Assembly: GCF_900105395.1 (NCBI RefSeq)
Contig: NZ_LT629775.1
Coordinates: forward strand, 6,289,501-6,353,500
Direction of reading: 5' to 3'
Source: Streptomyces sp. TLI_053
Lineage (GTDB): Bacteria > Actinomycetota > Actinomycetes > Streptomycetales > Streptomycetaceae
Length of the DNA stretch: 64,000 nucleotides
The notes below the pieces were generated by a model. It had not been told where the DNA came from, ran no database searches, and was given only the letters and a program-made list of their open reading frames with translations. The position numbers and the translations under genes were made by a program. How positions within the stretch are numbered: position 1 is the first letter of the stretch; the number at the start of each line of letters is the position of its first letter. Below, piece by piece: positions 50,907 to 59,611 of the stretch.

Positions 50907-52301
50907 GTGACCAAGATGACGATTCCTCACCCCGGCCCCGCGCTCGACGCGCTCGAGGGCCTCTCCGTCGGCGACGCCCTCGGCGCGCAGTTCTTCGTCC
51001 CCGCCACCGTGCGGGCCCACCTCGCCGCCCGCACCACCCCGCCCGGCCCCTGGCCGTGGACGGACGACACCGAGATGGCGTGCTCGGTGCACGCCGCGCA
51101 CACCGAGCGCGGCGCGATCGACGTGTTCGACCTCACCCGTGCTTTCGCCCGCCGGCACGACTTCGACCGGGGCTACGGTCCGGCCGCCAACCGGCTGCTG
51201 CGGCTGGTCCGGGAGGGCGGTGACGCCCGGGAGCTGGCCTCGGCGCTGTTCGACGGCCAGAGGTCGTACGGCAACGGTGCCGCGATGCGGGTCGCCCCGC
51301 TCGGGGCGGCGTACGCGGCCGACCCGGCGGAGGCGGTGCGCCCGGCCGTCGAGACGGCGCTGATCACCCACACCCACCCGCAGGCGGTGGACGGCGCGGT
51401 CGCCGTCGCGGTGGCCGCCGCCTGCGCGGTGCGGGCCCGCGGCACCCGGACGGCGCCGGACGCCTTCCTGACGCAGGTCCGCCGGCTGACCCCGCGCGGG
51501 GCCGTCCACGACGGTCTGGCCGAGGCGGTCGCCCTGCTCGCCGAGCCGGACCTCACGGTGGTCGCGCGGGTGCTCGGCAACGGCAGCCGGACCAGCGCCG
51601 CCGACACCGTGCCCTACGCGCTGTGGTGCGCGGCCCGGCACCTCGCCGACTACCCGGCGGCGGTGTGGACGGCGGTGGCCGCCGGCGGGGACGCGGACAC
51701 CGTGGCCGCGATCACCGGTGGCGTGGTCGCCGCGCACACCGGCACGGCCGGCATCCCCGCCGCCTGGCTGGCCGCCCGGGAGCCGTTGCCGGCCTGGGCC
51801 TTCGCCGACCCGGGCAGCGTGTCCGCCGGCCGGGGCCGCGCGGAGATGCTGGTGCCGCGGCCGTGCCCGGTGCCGGACGTGCTGTGGACGGACGAGCAGT
51901 GGCAGCGGCTGCGCACCGGGCCCGGGCCGCTGCTCGGGGGCCGCCGCCTGGCGGTGCACACCCGCGAGGGCACGCTCCGGCTCTGCGGTCCGGACGGCCA
52001 CCCGCAGTGGGAGCTGGCACTGGTGCGGGACCGGGCCGGCCTGCGCCCGGTGTCGGCCGTGGTCGAGGCCTGCCCCGACCGGGCGCCCGGACCGGACGAG
52101 GGCCGGGGCACCGGTCTGCTGGACCGTCTGCTGCGGGCCGCCGTCACCGGCGCGCCGGTCGCGGAACGACCCCGGCCCGAGTGTCCGGACCCCGCGCGGG
52201 GTCCGGACACTCGGGCAACGAACCCTCCGGCACCGAACCACCGGAGCGCCCGGACCACCGGATCCCCAGGGCGAAGCCCGGGCGGAGACCTCGGGCCGTG
52301 A
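50907..52301 (+). CDS. ADP-ribosylglycohydrolase family protein
   Basis: About 464 aa (GTG at 50907; ATG at 50916 is the alternative). It carries the family metal sites: LEGLSVGDALGAQF near the start, WPWTDDTEMACSVH (DDT motif) and the C-terminal AGGDADTVAAITGG. It removes ADP-ribose from proteins or small molecules. The last about 50 residues (from ERPRPECPDPARGPDTR) look non-globular and span a perfect 40-bp palindrome, so the natural stop may have been lost. TTGAC repeats in inverted order (50865-50880) lie between this gene and the divergent one. Confidence 0.87.
   Translation: MTKMTIPHPGPALDALEGLSVGDALGAQFFVPATVRAHLAARTTPPGPWPWTDDTEMACSVHAAHTERGAIDVFDLTRAFARRHDFDRGYGPAANRLLRLVREGGDARELASALFDGQRSYGNGAAMRVAPLGAAYAADPAEAVRPAVETALITHTHPQAVDGAVAVAVAAACAVRARGTRTAPDAFLTQVRRLTPRGAVHDGLAEAVALLAEPDLTVVARVLGNGSRTSAADTVPYALWCAARHLADYPAAVWTAVAAGGDADTVAAITGGVVAAHTGTAGIPAAWLAAREPLPAWAFADPGSVSAGRGRAEMLVPRPCPVPDVLWTDEQWQRLRTGPGPLLGGRRLAVHTREGTLRLCGPDGHPQWELALVRDRAGLRPVSAVVEACPDRAPGPDEGRGTGLLDRLLRAAVTGAPVAERPRPECPDPARGPDTRATNPPAPNHRSARTTGSPGRSPGGDLGP
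52176..52215. terminator. 40-bp perfect palindrome at the end of the ADP-ribosylglycohydrolase gene
   Basis: Positions 52176-52195 are the exact reverse complement of 52196-52215, without any loop. It lies inside the open frame, 86 nt before its stop, between convergent genes. As RNA it would be a very stable terminator hairpin. Confidence 0.75.
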
Positions 52302-52304
52302 GCC

Positions 52305-53033
52305 TCAGGCCGTGATCAGATGCCCCGCACCGCCGCCGTGTCTAAGGCACTCCTGGTTGATCGCCGGGTCCGGGGCGCTCGGCGAGGTCGCGGCGGCGAT
52401 CCGCAGCTCGACGATGTCCCGCACGGCGGGCCACTCGCTGTCCAGGATCGAGTAGAAGGCGGTGGACCTGACCACCCCGTCCAGCCCGCGCGAGTGCGCC
52501 CGGCGGACGCCCTCGGCGGTCGCGCCCAGCCGCTCGATCGCGGCCCGCGACCGCATGTTGCGGGCGTCGGCGCGCAGCGAGATCCGCTGCACGCCCCACA
52601 CCTCGAAGGCGTGCCGCAGCATCAGCAGCTTCGCCTCGGTGTTGATGCCGGTGCCCTGGGCCCGCGGGGACAGCCAGGTGTTGCCGATCTCGGCGGCGTC
52701 CGGGACGGCCGTGGCCGGGTCGCCGAACGGCACGCCGGGGACCGGCGGCCAGACGAGCGGGCCCTGCCAGTAGTCGAGTTCCAGGAACCGGGTGGAACCC
52801 ACCACTCGGCCGTCGGCCTGGTTCACCGTCGCGAACGGCAGCGACCGGCCGGAGGCCTGGTCCGCCAGGGCGCGCGCGATGTACTCCCGGGCAGCTTCCA
52901 GGCCGTGCGGGACGGGGGTGAAGGCGTAAGTCGTACGGTCCTCGGCGCCGGCCTGGGCGATGGCCTCGGCATGGTGCGCGGCGAGGGGCTCCAGCCGCAC
53001 GGTGCGGCCGGTGAGGATGACAGGTACGGGCAC
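52305..53033 (-). CDS. GNAT family N-acetyltransferase (RimJ/RimL-like)
   Basis: A 242-aa protein with TGRTVRLEPLAAHHAEAI at the start, VGSTRFLELDYWQGPL, the acetyl-CoA segment WLSPRAQGTGINTEAKLLML and RISLRADARNMRSRAAIERLGA, as in RimJ/RimL-type acetyltransferases. The C-terminal 30 residues are Ala/Pro/Gly-rich. GTG at 53033 gives VPVPVILTGRTVRL. Substrate unknown. Confidence 0.88.
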   Translation of the reverse strand: MPVPVILTGRTVRLEPLAAHHAEAIAQAGAEDRTTYAFTPVPHGLEAAREYIARALADQASGRSLPFATVNQADGRVVGSTRFLELDYWQGPLVWPPVPGVPFGDPATAVPDAAEIGNTWLSPRAQGTGINTEAKLLMLRHAFEVWGVQRISLRADARNMRSRAAIERLGATAEGVRRAHSRGLDGVVRSTAFYSILDSEWPAVRDIVELRIAAATSPSAPDPAINQECLRHGGGAGHLITA

Positions 53034-53735
53034 GGAACCTTCGGTCCTTCGGCGGTCGGAGGGCGCTGGCCCGTGCCGGGGTGCGGCGAGGGTCAGCAGT
53101 GGACGGTTCGCCCCGCTCCGGAGTGTGCCCACCGAGGCCCGCGCACGCCGGAGGCCGGTCGAGCGGGGCGGGGAGCGACGGCCCGGAGTCGGGCAGCGCG
53201 GTGCCGGAACGGACACGGGTCGACGGACCGGTCCGGCGGGATGAGCGAGGGGACAGTGTGCGTCCGCGAGATGGCCGAAGAGGAAACGAGAGCGCGAAGG
53301 GAAGCAGGCGGCCAGGTGAAGGCAAGATGCGTCGTGGGTGACTGGCCGAGCACCGGTCCGGGTCGTGATCGACGGCGTTACGGACGACGTGACGACGACG
53401 CGACGATGCGAGGCAGCGAGAGGACGATACCCGCCAGAAGGCAATGCGTCACTTCGCGGCACACGAATGGCCGTCGGGGCTGGTCCGGGGCCTGTCGCGA
53501 CGACCGTTCGCACCCTCCTGACCAGGGACTTCCGGGGCGGGTGCGATCATGGTCCGGTCGGCCTCGCGGGGGCGCGCGACGGGCGGCGCCGGGAAACGGG
53601 CCCGGCCCGGCGGGAATTCCGGCGGCACTCCGCACGCTGGACGAGGAGAGCCGGGCAGGAGTCCCAGCGCGGGCGGCCGCGCGGGGGCGTGCGCGGTGAA
53701 CCGCGACGAGGAAAGAAACGGGGTGTGGGTGAGCG
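53034..53735. other. 702-bp spacer without a supported gene
   Basis: Between divergent GNAT and PAC2 genes. It contains a 12-bp palindrome CGGACCGGTCCG (53224-53235), a purine-rich stretch (about 53265-53330) and a GACGA-rich stretch (about 53370-53412). Open frames are present on both strands but have no ribosome site, promoter or recognisable product. A small RNA cannot be excluded. Confidence 0.4.
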
Positions 53736-54680
53736 GTGCGTGATCCCCAGGCGCTGTACGAGCTGGACCAGCAGGGTGTGGCCGCGGTGGCCGCGGCGAG
53801 GGCCGCGCTGGCGGACACCGGTGCCGGCCTGGTGCTGCTCCACCACTTCGAGGGCTTCATGGACGCCGGCGAGGCGGGCGCCCAGGTGGTCGACCACCTG
53901 CTGGAGACGGGCGAGCCCCAGGTCGTCGCCCGCTTCGACCACGACCGCCTGGTGGACTACCGGGCCCGCCGCCCCGCGATGGTCTTCGACCGCGAGCACT
54001 GGTCGTCCTACGAGCCGCCGGAGATCCTGCTCCAGCTGCTCCACGACGCGGCCGGTTCCCCGTTCCTGCTGCTCACCGGGCCGGAGCCGGACGTCGAGTG
54101 GGAGCGTTTCGCCGCCGCCGTCCGGCAGCTGGTCGAGCGCTTCGACGTCCGGCTGGCCCTCGACTTCCACGGCATCCCGATGGGCGTGCCGCACACCCGC
54201 CCGGTCGGTCTGACCCCGCACGGCAACCGGCTGGACCTCGCGGCCGGCTACCCGCAGTGGTTCGAGCAGGCGCAGGTCCCGGGCAGTGCCCAGGCGCTGC
54301 TGGAGTACCGGCTGGCCGAGGCCGGGCACGACGTGCTGGGCTTCGCCGCCCACGTGCCGCACTACGTGGCGCGCTCGGCGTACCCGGCGGCCGCGGTGCT
54401 GATCCTGGAGGCCGTCCAGTCGGCGACCGGGCTGGTGCTGCCCGGCACGCTGCTGCGCGAGCGGGTGGACGAGGTGTACGCCGACATCGAGGAGCAGCTG
54501 GCGCAGGGCGACGGCGACCTCCGCTCGGCGATCCGGGGGATGGAGGGCCAGTACGACGCGGTGGCCGGTTCGCAGGGGCGGGAGAGCCTGCTGGCCGAGC
54601 CGGTGGACCTGCCGTCCGCGGACGAGCTGGGCCGCCGCTTCGAGCAGTTCCTGGCCGAGCACGAGCGCGGGCCGGAGTAA
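53736..54680 (+). CDS. PAC2 family protein (proteasome assembly chaperone-like)
   Basis: A 314-aa protein with the PAC2 fold: VLLHHFEGFMDAGEAGAQVV, RFDHDRLVDYRARRPAMVFDR, LLLTGPEPDVEWERFAAAV, LDFHGIPMGVPHTRPV, and AHVPHYVARSAYPAAAVLILEAV, followed by a helical C-terminal region. PAC2 proteins of Actinobacteria resemble archaeal/eukaryotic proteasome-assembly factors and are encoded in proteasome-bearing genomes; direct function is not proven. GTG start. Confidence 0.85.
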   Translation: MRDPQALYELDQQGVAAVAAARAALADTGAGLVLLHHFEGFMDAGEAGAQVVDHLLETGEPQVVARFDHDRLVDYRARRPAMVFDREHWSSYEPPEILLQLLHDAAGSPFLLLTGPEPDVEWERFAAAVRQLVERFDVRLALDFHGIPMGVPHTRPVGLTPHGNRLDLAAGYPQWFEQAQVPGSAQALLEYRLAEAGHDVLGFAAHVPHYVARSAYPAAAVLILEAVQSATGLVLPGTLLRERVDEVYADIEEQLAQGDGDLRSAIRGMEGQYDAVAGSQGRESLLAEPVDLPSADELGRRFEQFLAEHERGPE

Positions 54681-54706
54681 CCGGCCGGGCGGCTCCGTGC
54701 GACGAC

Positions 54707-54743
54707 GCGGCCCCGGGTGACGGACGCCGTCACCCGGGGCCGC
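54707..54743 (+). terminator. Terminator after the PAC2 gene
   Basis: A perfect 16-bp stem, GCGGCCCCGGGTGACG (54707-54722) with CGTCACCCGGGGCCGC (54728-54743), and a 5-nt loop, 26 nt after the stop. Confidence 0.85.
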
Positions 54744-54892
54744 CCGCTGTCGGGCTGTCGGGGCGTCCCGCACCGCCGAAATTTCCGGCTCCGGACGGGA
54801 GCGATCCCGCCCGCCCGTCCGTTGGTGACTGCGGTGCCCGGGGGACGGGCCGTCGTAGGGAGAATGCCAGCGGCTCCTACCGGGGGGTTCCC

Positions 54893-55921
54893 GTGTCACT
54901 GTCCGTACGCCCGATCGGCACGCTCGGCGGCGTGTTGAGCGCGGGCCTCGCCGCCGTGCTGGTCGCCGGATGTTCCGGTTCGTCCGGTTCGGAGACCGTC
55001 GCGGCGGCCGCCGCGGGCGGCTCGGCTCCGCCGCGCGCCGCCGCCACCGGGGCCGCGGCGTCACCGACCCCGACCCCGACGCCGACCCCGACGCCCACCG
55101 GGCCGTACGTGGCGCTCGGCGACTCCTACACGGCGGGTCTGAAGATCAGCCCCCAGGTGGGCGAACCCAGGGGCTGCTCCCGTTCGGCGGTCAACTACCC
55201 CTCGCTGGTGGCCCGGGCGCTCGGCCTGGCGGGCGAGCGGTTCCGCGACGTGAGCTGCAGCGGCGCCCGGACCGGCGACCTCACCGGCGCCCAGAGCACC
55301 GACGGCGGCGTCAACCCGCCGCAGCTGGACGCGCTCACCCCGGCCACCCGGCTGGTGACCCTCGGGATCGGCGGCAACGACGCCGGGTTCATGGAGGTCG
55401 TCGGCCAGTGCGCCAAGGAGAACCTGGTGGACGCGCTCAAGGGGCTGGTCGGCTCGGACCGCGCGGCGGCGCCGTGCCGGGACTCCTACGCGGCCGCGGA
55501 CGGCGGGGACCAGGTGCAGCGCAAGGTGGACAGCGCCGGCGAGCGGCTCGGCGAGACCCTCGAGGAGGTCAAGCGGCGGTCCCCGAAGGCCAGGGTCTAC
55601 GTGGTCGGCTACCCGGCGCTGCTGCCCGCCGACCCGGCGAGCTGCGTCCCGGTGCTGGGGGCGACCGTCGCGGGCGGGGACCTCGGCTTCCTGGTGGAGA
55701 AGGAGCAGCAGCTCAACGCGATGCTCAAGCGCCGGGCGGAGGCGGCCGGAGCGGTCTTCGTGGACCTCACCGGGCCCTCGTCCGGCCACGACATGTGCGC
55801 GGGCGAGGCCGCCCGATGGGTGGAGCCGCCGTTCCCCACCCACGGCCTGGCGGCGATCCACCCCAACGCCAAGGGCCAGGAGGGCGCGGCCGCGGCCGTC
55901 CTCAAGGCCCTGCGGGGCTGA
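54893..55921 (+). CDS. SGNH/GDSL-type secreted lipoprotein hydrolase
   Basis: A 342-aa lipoprotein: signal sequence with lipobox LVAGC (Cys about 25), an Ala-rich then (PT)n linker (SPTPTPTPTPTPTGP), and an SGNH hydrolase domain with block I ALGDSYTAG (nucleophile Ser), SCSGARTGDL, block III GIGGNDAGF and block V AIHPNAKGQ (catalytic Asp/His region). Likely an esterase or lipase at the cell surface. The GTG lies 27 nt after a -10-like GAGAAT (54860-54865). Confidence 0.88.
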   Translation: MSLSVRPIGTLGGVLSAGLAAVLVAGCSGSSGSETVAAAAAGGSAPPRAAATGAAASPTPTPTPTPTPTGPYVALGDSYTAGLKISPQVGEPRGCSRSAVNYPSLVARALGLAGERFRDVSCSGARTGDLTGAQSTDGGVNPPQLDALTPATRLVTLGIGGNDAGFMEVVGQCAKENLVDALKGLVGSDRAAAPCRDSYAAADGGDQVQRKVDSAGERLGETLEEVKRRSPKARVYVVGYPALLPADPASCVPVLGATVAGGDLGFLVEKEQQLNAMLKRRAEAAGAVFVDLTGPSSGHDMCAGEAARWVEPPFPTHGLAAIHPNAKGQEGAAAAVLKALRG

Positions 55922-56121
55922 CCGGGGCCCGCCACCCACCCGGGGGCGGTCCGCCCGGCCCGCCCCCGTCGGCCGCCCCGGTCCGGCCCGCCCCCGTCGG
56001 CCGCCGCAGGGCCCGGCGAACGGGCCGAACGGCGGGCGCCCAAGGGTTCACGCCCCGGCCCGCGCGCGGTCGCGCGCGGCACACTTCCGGTGTCACAGCC
56101 GCGGCGTACGGTGAGGGGCAT

Positions 56122-57438
56122 ATGGACGACACCGCGCACCGCCTCACCGCCGCCACGACCCCGACCCCGTACGACCGCGCCGCCGAGGCCCGCTGGGTGC
56201 CCGAACCGGACAAACGCCCCGGCCGGACGGCGTTCCAGCGCGACCGCGCCCGGGTGCTCCACTCCGCCGCGCTGCGCCGGCTGGCCGGCACCACCCAGGT
56301 GGTCGCCCCGATGCGCAGCGACTTCCCCCGCACCCGGCTGACCCACTCGCTGGAATGCGCCCAGGTCGGCCGGGAGTTGGGCGCGGCGCTCGGCTGCGAC
56401 CCGGACCTCGTCGAGACGGCGTGCCTGGCCCACGACATCGGCCACCCGCCGTTCGGCCACACCGGCGAGGAAGCGCTCGACCAGGCCGCCGAGACCTGCG
56501 GCGGATTCGAGGGCAACGCCCAGTCGCTCCGGATCCTGACCCGCCTGGAGCCCAAGCGCTTCGCCCCGCAGGACGGGTCGCCGGCCCGGCTGGCCCCCTG
56601 GCCGGGCCGCAGCGTCGGCCTCAACCTGAGCCGCGCCGCCCTGGACGCCGCCACCAAGTACCCGTGGCCGCACGGCGCCCACCCCGCCGACCCGGCCTCG
56701 CCCAAGTACGGCGTCTACGCCGACGACCTGCCGGTCTTCCGCTGGTTGCGGGCCGGTGCCCCGGCCGGGGTCAAGTGCTTCGAGGCCACCGTCATGGACT
56801 GGTCCGACGACGTCGCCTACTCGACCCACGACGTCGAGGACGGCCTGCAGGCCGGCCACATCGACCCGGTCGCGCTGCGTGCCCCGAGCGAGCGGTCCGA
56901 GCTGTTCAAGGTCGCCGAGCGCTACGCCCGGGACGCCGAGCCGGAGGAGCTGGCGGAGGCCCTGGACCGGCTGCTCGACAAGGACTGGTGGCCCGAGTCC
57001 TACGACGGCACCGCCCGCGCCCGGGCCGGGCTGAAGGACCTCACCAGCCAGCTGATCGGCCGGTTCTGCCTGGCCGCCGAGCAGGCCACCCGGGCCCGCT
57101 ACGGCCCCGGCCCGCTGACCAGGTACGGGGCCGAGCTGGTGGTGCCGCGCGAGGTCCGGCTGGAGTGCGCGGTGCTCAAGGCGGTCGCGGTCCGGTACGT
57201 CATGCAGCGCGACGAGCAGGCCCAGCTGCGGGCCAGGCAGCGGATCGTCATCGCCGAGCTGGCCGAGGTCCTCACCCGGCGTGCGCCCGAGGTGCTGGAC
57301 CCGGTGTTCGCCGCGATGTACGAGGAGGCGGAGGACGACCGCGCGGCCCTGCGCACCGTGATCGACCAGATCGCGACCCTCACCGACGCCTCGGCGCTGG
57401 CCCTGCACGCCCGGCTGACCGGCCCGGCCGGGTCCTGA
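56122..57438 (+). CDS. dgt: Deoxyguanosinetriphosphate triphosphohydrolase-like protein
   Basis: A 438-aa HD-domain protein: RVLHSAALRRLAGTTQVV, RTRLTHSLECAQVGREL, the metal motif LAHDIGHPPFGHTGEEAL and MDWSDDVAYSTHDVEDGL. It hydrolyses dNTPs to nucleosides and triphosphate. Dgt next to dnaG is a conserved actinobacterial order. Start ATG after GGTGAGGGG. Confidence 0.94.
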   Translation: MDDTAHRLTAATTPTPYDRAAEARWVPEPDKRPGRTAFQRDRARVLHSAALRRLAGTTQVVAPMRSDFPRTRLTHSLECAQVGRELGAALGCDPDLVETACLAHDIGHPPFGHTGEEALDQAAETCGGFEGNAQSLRILTRLEPKRFAPQDGSPARLAPWPGRSVGLNLSRAALDAATKYPWPHGAHPADPASPKYGVYADDLPVFRWLRAGAPAGVKCFEATVMDWSDDVAYSTHDVEDGLQAGHIDPVALRAPSERSELFKVAERYARDAEPEELAEALDRLLDKDWWPESYDGTARARAGLKDLTSQLIGRFCLAAEQATRARYGPGPLTRYGAELVVPREVRLECAVLKAVAVRYVMQRDEQAQLRARQRIVIAELAEVLTRRAPEVLDPVFAAMYEEAEDDRAALRTVIDQIATLTDASALALHARLTGPAGS

Positions 57439-57482
57439 CGGGCGGTGCCGGGCGGACCCGCCGGACGACCCGGCCGCCCCAG

Positions 57483-57488
57483 TAGACT
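57483..57488 (+). promoter_or_regulatory. -10 element for leaderless dnaG
   Basis: TAGACT, 6 nt upstream of the dnaG GTG at 57495. It indicates that dnaG has its own promoter besides any readthrough from dgt, 56 nt upstream. Confidence 0.6.
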
Positions 57489-57494
57489 TCCGGG

Positions 57495-59399
57495 GTGGCC
57501 GGGCGGATCAGGGACGAAGACGTACAGGCGGTGCGGAGCGCGCTGCCGATCGACGCCGTGGTCGGCGACTACGTACAGCTGACCAACGGTGGCGGCGGCG
57601 AGTACAAGGGCGTCTGCCCCTTCCACGACGAGAAGTCCGCCTCCTTCTACGTCAATCCGGCCAAGGGCGTCTTCCACTGCTTCGGCTGCCAGGAGAACGG
57701 CGACACCATCGCCTTCCTGATGAAGATCGAGCACTTCACCTTCGCCGAGGCCGTCGAGCGGATGGCGGCCCAGGCCGGCATCACCCTGCGGTACGAGGAG
57801 GGCGGCTACAGCCCCCGGCACCAGCAGGGCGAGCGCACCCGGCTGGTCGAGGCGCACAAGGTGGCCGCCGCCTGGTACCAGGAGCAGCTGGCCTCGCCCG
57901 AGGCCGAGATCGGCCGCCGCTTCCTGGCCGAGCGCGGCTTCGACGAGGAGTCCGCGCGGACCTTCGGCGTCGGCTACGCCCCGGTCGGCTGGGAGCACCT
58001 GGTGCGGTACCTGCGCGGCAAGGGCTTCACGGACAAGGAGATCCTGCTCGGCGGCCTGGCCTCGCAGGGCCAGCGCGGCGGGCTGATCGACCGCTTCCGG
58101 GGGCGGCTGGTCTGGCCGATCCGGGACATCGCGGGCGAGGTGATCGGCTTCGGCGCCCGGCGGCTGCGCGAGGACGACAACGGCCCGAAGTACCTCAACA
58201 CCCCCGAGACGCCGATCTACAAGAAGTCGCACGTGCTCTACGGCATCGACCTGGCGAAGAAGGAGATCGCCAAGTCCGGCCGCGCGGTGGTGGTCGAGGG
58301 CTACACCGATGTGATGGCCTGCCACCTGGCCGGGGTCACCTCCGCCGTGGCGACCTGCGGCACCGCCTTCGCCGAGGACCACATCAAGATCATCCGTCGG
58401 CTGCTGATGGACACCTCGCAGTACCGGGGCGAGACCGTCTTCACCTTCGACGGCGACGCGGCCGGCCAGAAGGCCGCGCTGCGGGCCTTCGAGGACGACC
58501 AGAAGTTCGCGGCCAAGACCTCCATCGCGGTCAGCCCCGGCGGCATGGACCCGTGCGAGCTGCGCCTCGCCAAGGGCGACGACGCGGTCCGCGAACTGAT
58601 CGACAACCCCGTCCCGCTCTTCGAGTTCGCGCTGGGCTCGGCCGTCGCCAAGCACCGGGTGGACACCCCCGAGGGCCGGTCGGCGGCGTTGGAGGAGGCG
58701 GCACCGATCGTCGCCAGGATCAAGGACCGCTCCATCCAGCACGAGTACGCCGTCCGGCTGGCCGGCATGCTGGGCATCCTCGACGAGCCGTTCGTGGTCC
58801 GCCGGGTGGCCCAGCTGGCCCGCTGGGACCGCGAGCGCCAGCAGAACCCCCGGGCCAACGGCCAGCGCCGCCCCGAGCCGCCGCAGCCGGTCCGCCCGGC
58901 CCGGCCCGCCTTCGTGCTCAACCCGCGCGACCCGGCCCAGTTCGTCGAGCGCGAACTGCTCAAACTGGCCCTCCAGCACCCGGACCTGGTCTCGCCGGCC
59001 TTCGACAACTACGCCGAGGACGAGTTCCCCACCCCGCCCTACACCGCCGTGCGGCGGGCCATCGGCCAGGCCGGCGGCGCCGCCTACGGGGCCACCCTGG
59101 CCGACTTCACCAGTGTGGTGCGCGAGATCTGCCCGGACGACCGGGTGCGCTCGCTGGTCACCGAGCTGACCGTGGAGCCGGTGCGCTCGCGCCGCAAGGT
59201 CGACGCAATCTACGCGGGGGAGTTCCTGGTCAAGCTGCGGCTGCTGGCCGTGGACCGGCGGGTCGACGAGGTCCGCGCCCACCTCCAGCGCCTCGGCAAC
59301 CGCGCGGCCGCGGAGGACCTGCACGCGGTGCAGACCGAGCTGTGGCAGCTCCAGCAGTACGGGCAGTCCCTGCGCAGCGGCGGTTCCGCGGCCCTCTAG
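57495..59399 (+). CDS. dnaG: DNA primase DnaG
   Basis: A 634-aa primase: N-terminal zinc-binding domain (GVCPFHDEKSASFYVNP and GVFHCFGCQENGD), RNA polymerase core with FGARRLREDDNGPKYLNTPE, TOPRIM motifs VVVEGYTDVMA and FTFDGDAAGQKAAL, and a C-terminal DnaB-interacting helicase-binding domain (residues about 480-634). Synthesises Okazaki primers. GTG start set by the -10 box just upstream. Confidence 0.97.
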   Translation: MAGRIRDEDVQAVRSALPIDAVVGDYVQLTNGGGGEYKGVCPFHDEKSASFYVNPAKGVFHCFGCQENGDTIAFLMKIEHFTFAEAVERMAAQAGITLRYEEGGYSPRHQQGERTRLVEAHKVAAAWYQEQLASPEAEIGRRFLAERGFDEESARTFGVGYAPVGWEHLVRYLRGKGFTDKEILLGGLASQGQRGGLIDRFRGRLVWPIRDIAGEVIGFGARRLREDDNGPKYLNTPETPIYKKSHVLYGIDLAKKEIAKSGRAVVVEGYTDVMACHLAGVTSAVATCGTAFAEDHIKIIRRLLMDTSQYRGETVFTFDGDAAGQKAALRAFEDDQKFAAKTSIAVSPGGMDPCELRLAKGDDAVRELIDNPVPLFEFALGSAVAKHRVDTPEGRSAALEEAAPIVARIKDRSIQHEYAVRLAGMLGILDEPFVVRRVAQLARWDRERQQNPRANGQRRPEPPQPVRPARPAFVLNPRDPAQFVERELLKLALQHPDLVSPAFDNYAEDEFPTPPYTAVRRAIGQAGGAAYGATLADFTSVVREICPDDRVRSLVTELTVEPVRSRRKVDAIYAGEFLVKLRLLAVDRRVDEVRAHLQRLGNRAAAEDLHAVQTELWQLQQYGQSLRSGGSAAL

Positions 59400-59611
59400 G
59401 GCTCGTCCGGACCCGGGGGGGCGTCCGGTCCCCGGACCGGGCCCACCTGGCGAAGACCCGCTCCCCCCGGGCCCGTTCGCGCCCCCGCCCCCGTTCAGAA
59501 AGTCCGCGCACGAGTCTCGGCCACGGAGCGTGGCGTGCCGCACACTGGAGGGCGTCCTGCCTCCGTACAGCGCGGGTCCGCCAGAGTCGCGCCCGCCCAG
59601 AGGGGATGCCC

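Noticed and set aside
53241..53699. ORF starting MSEGTVCVREMAEEE in the GNAT-PAC2 spacer
   Set aside because: Arg/Gly-rich low-complexity translation, weak start, no promoter; not supported.
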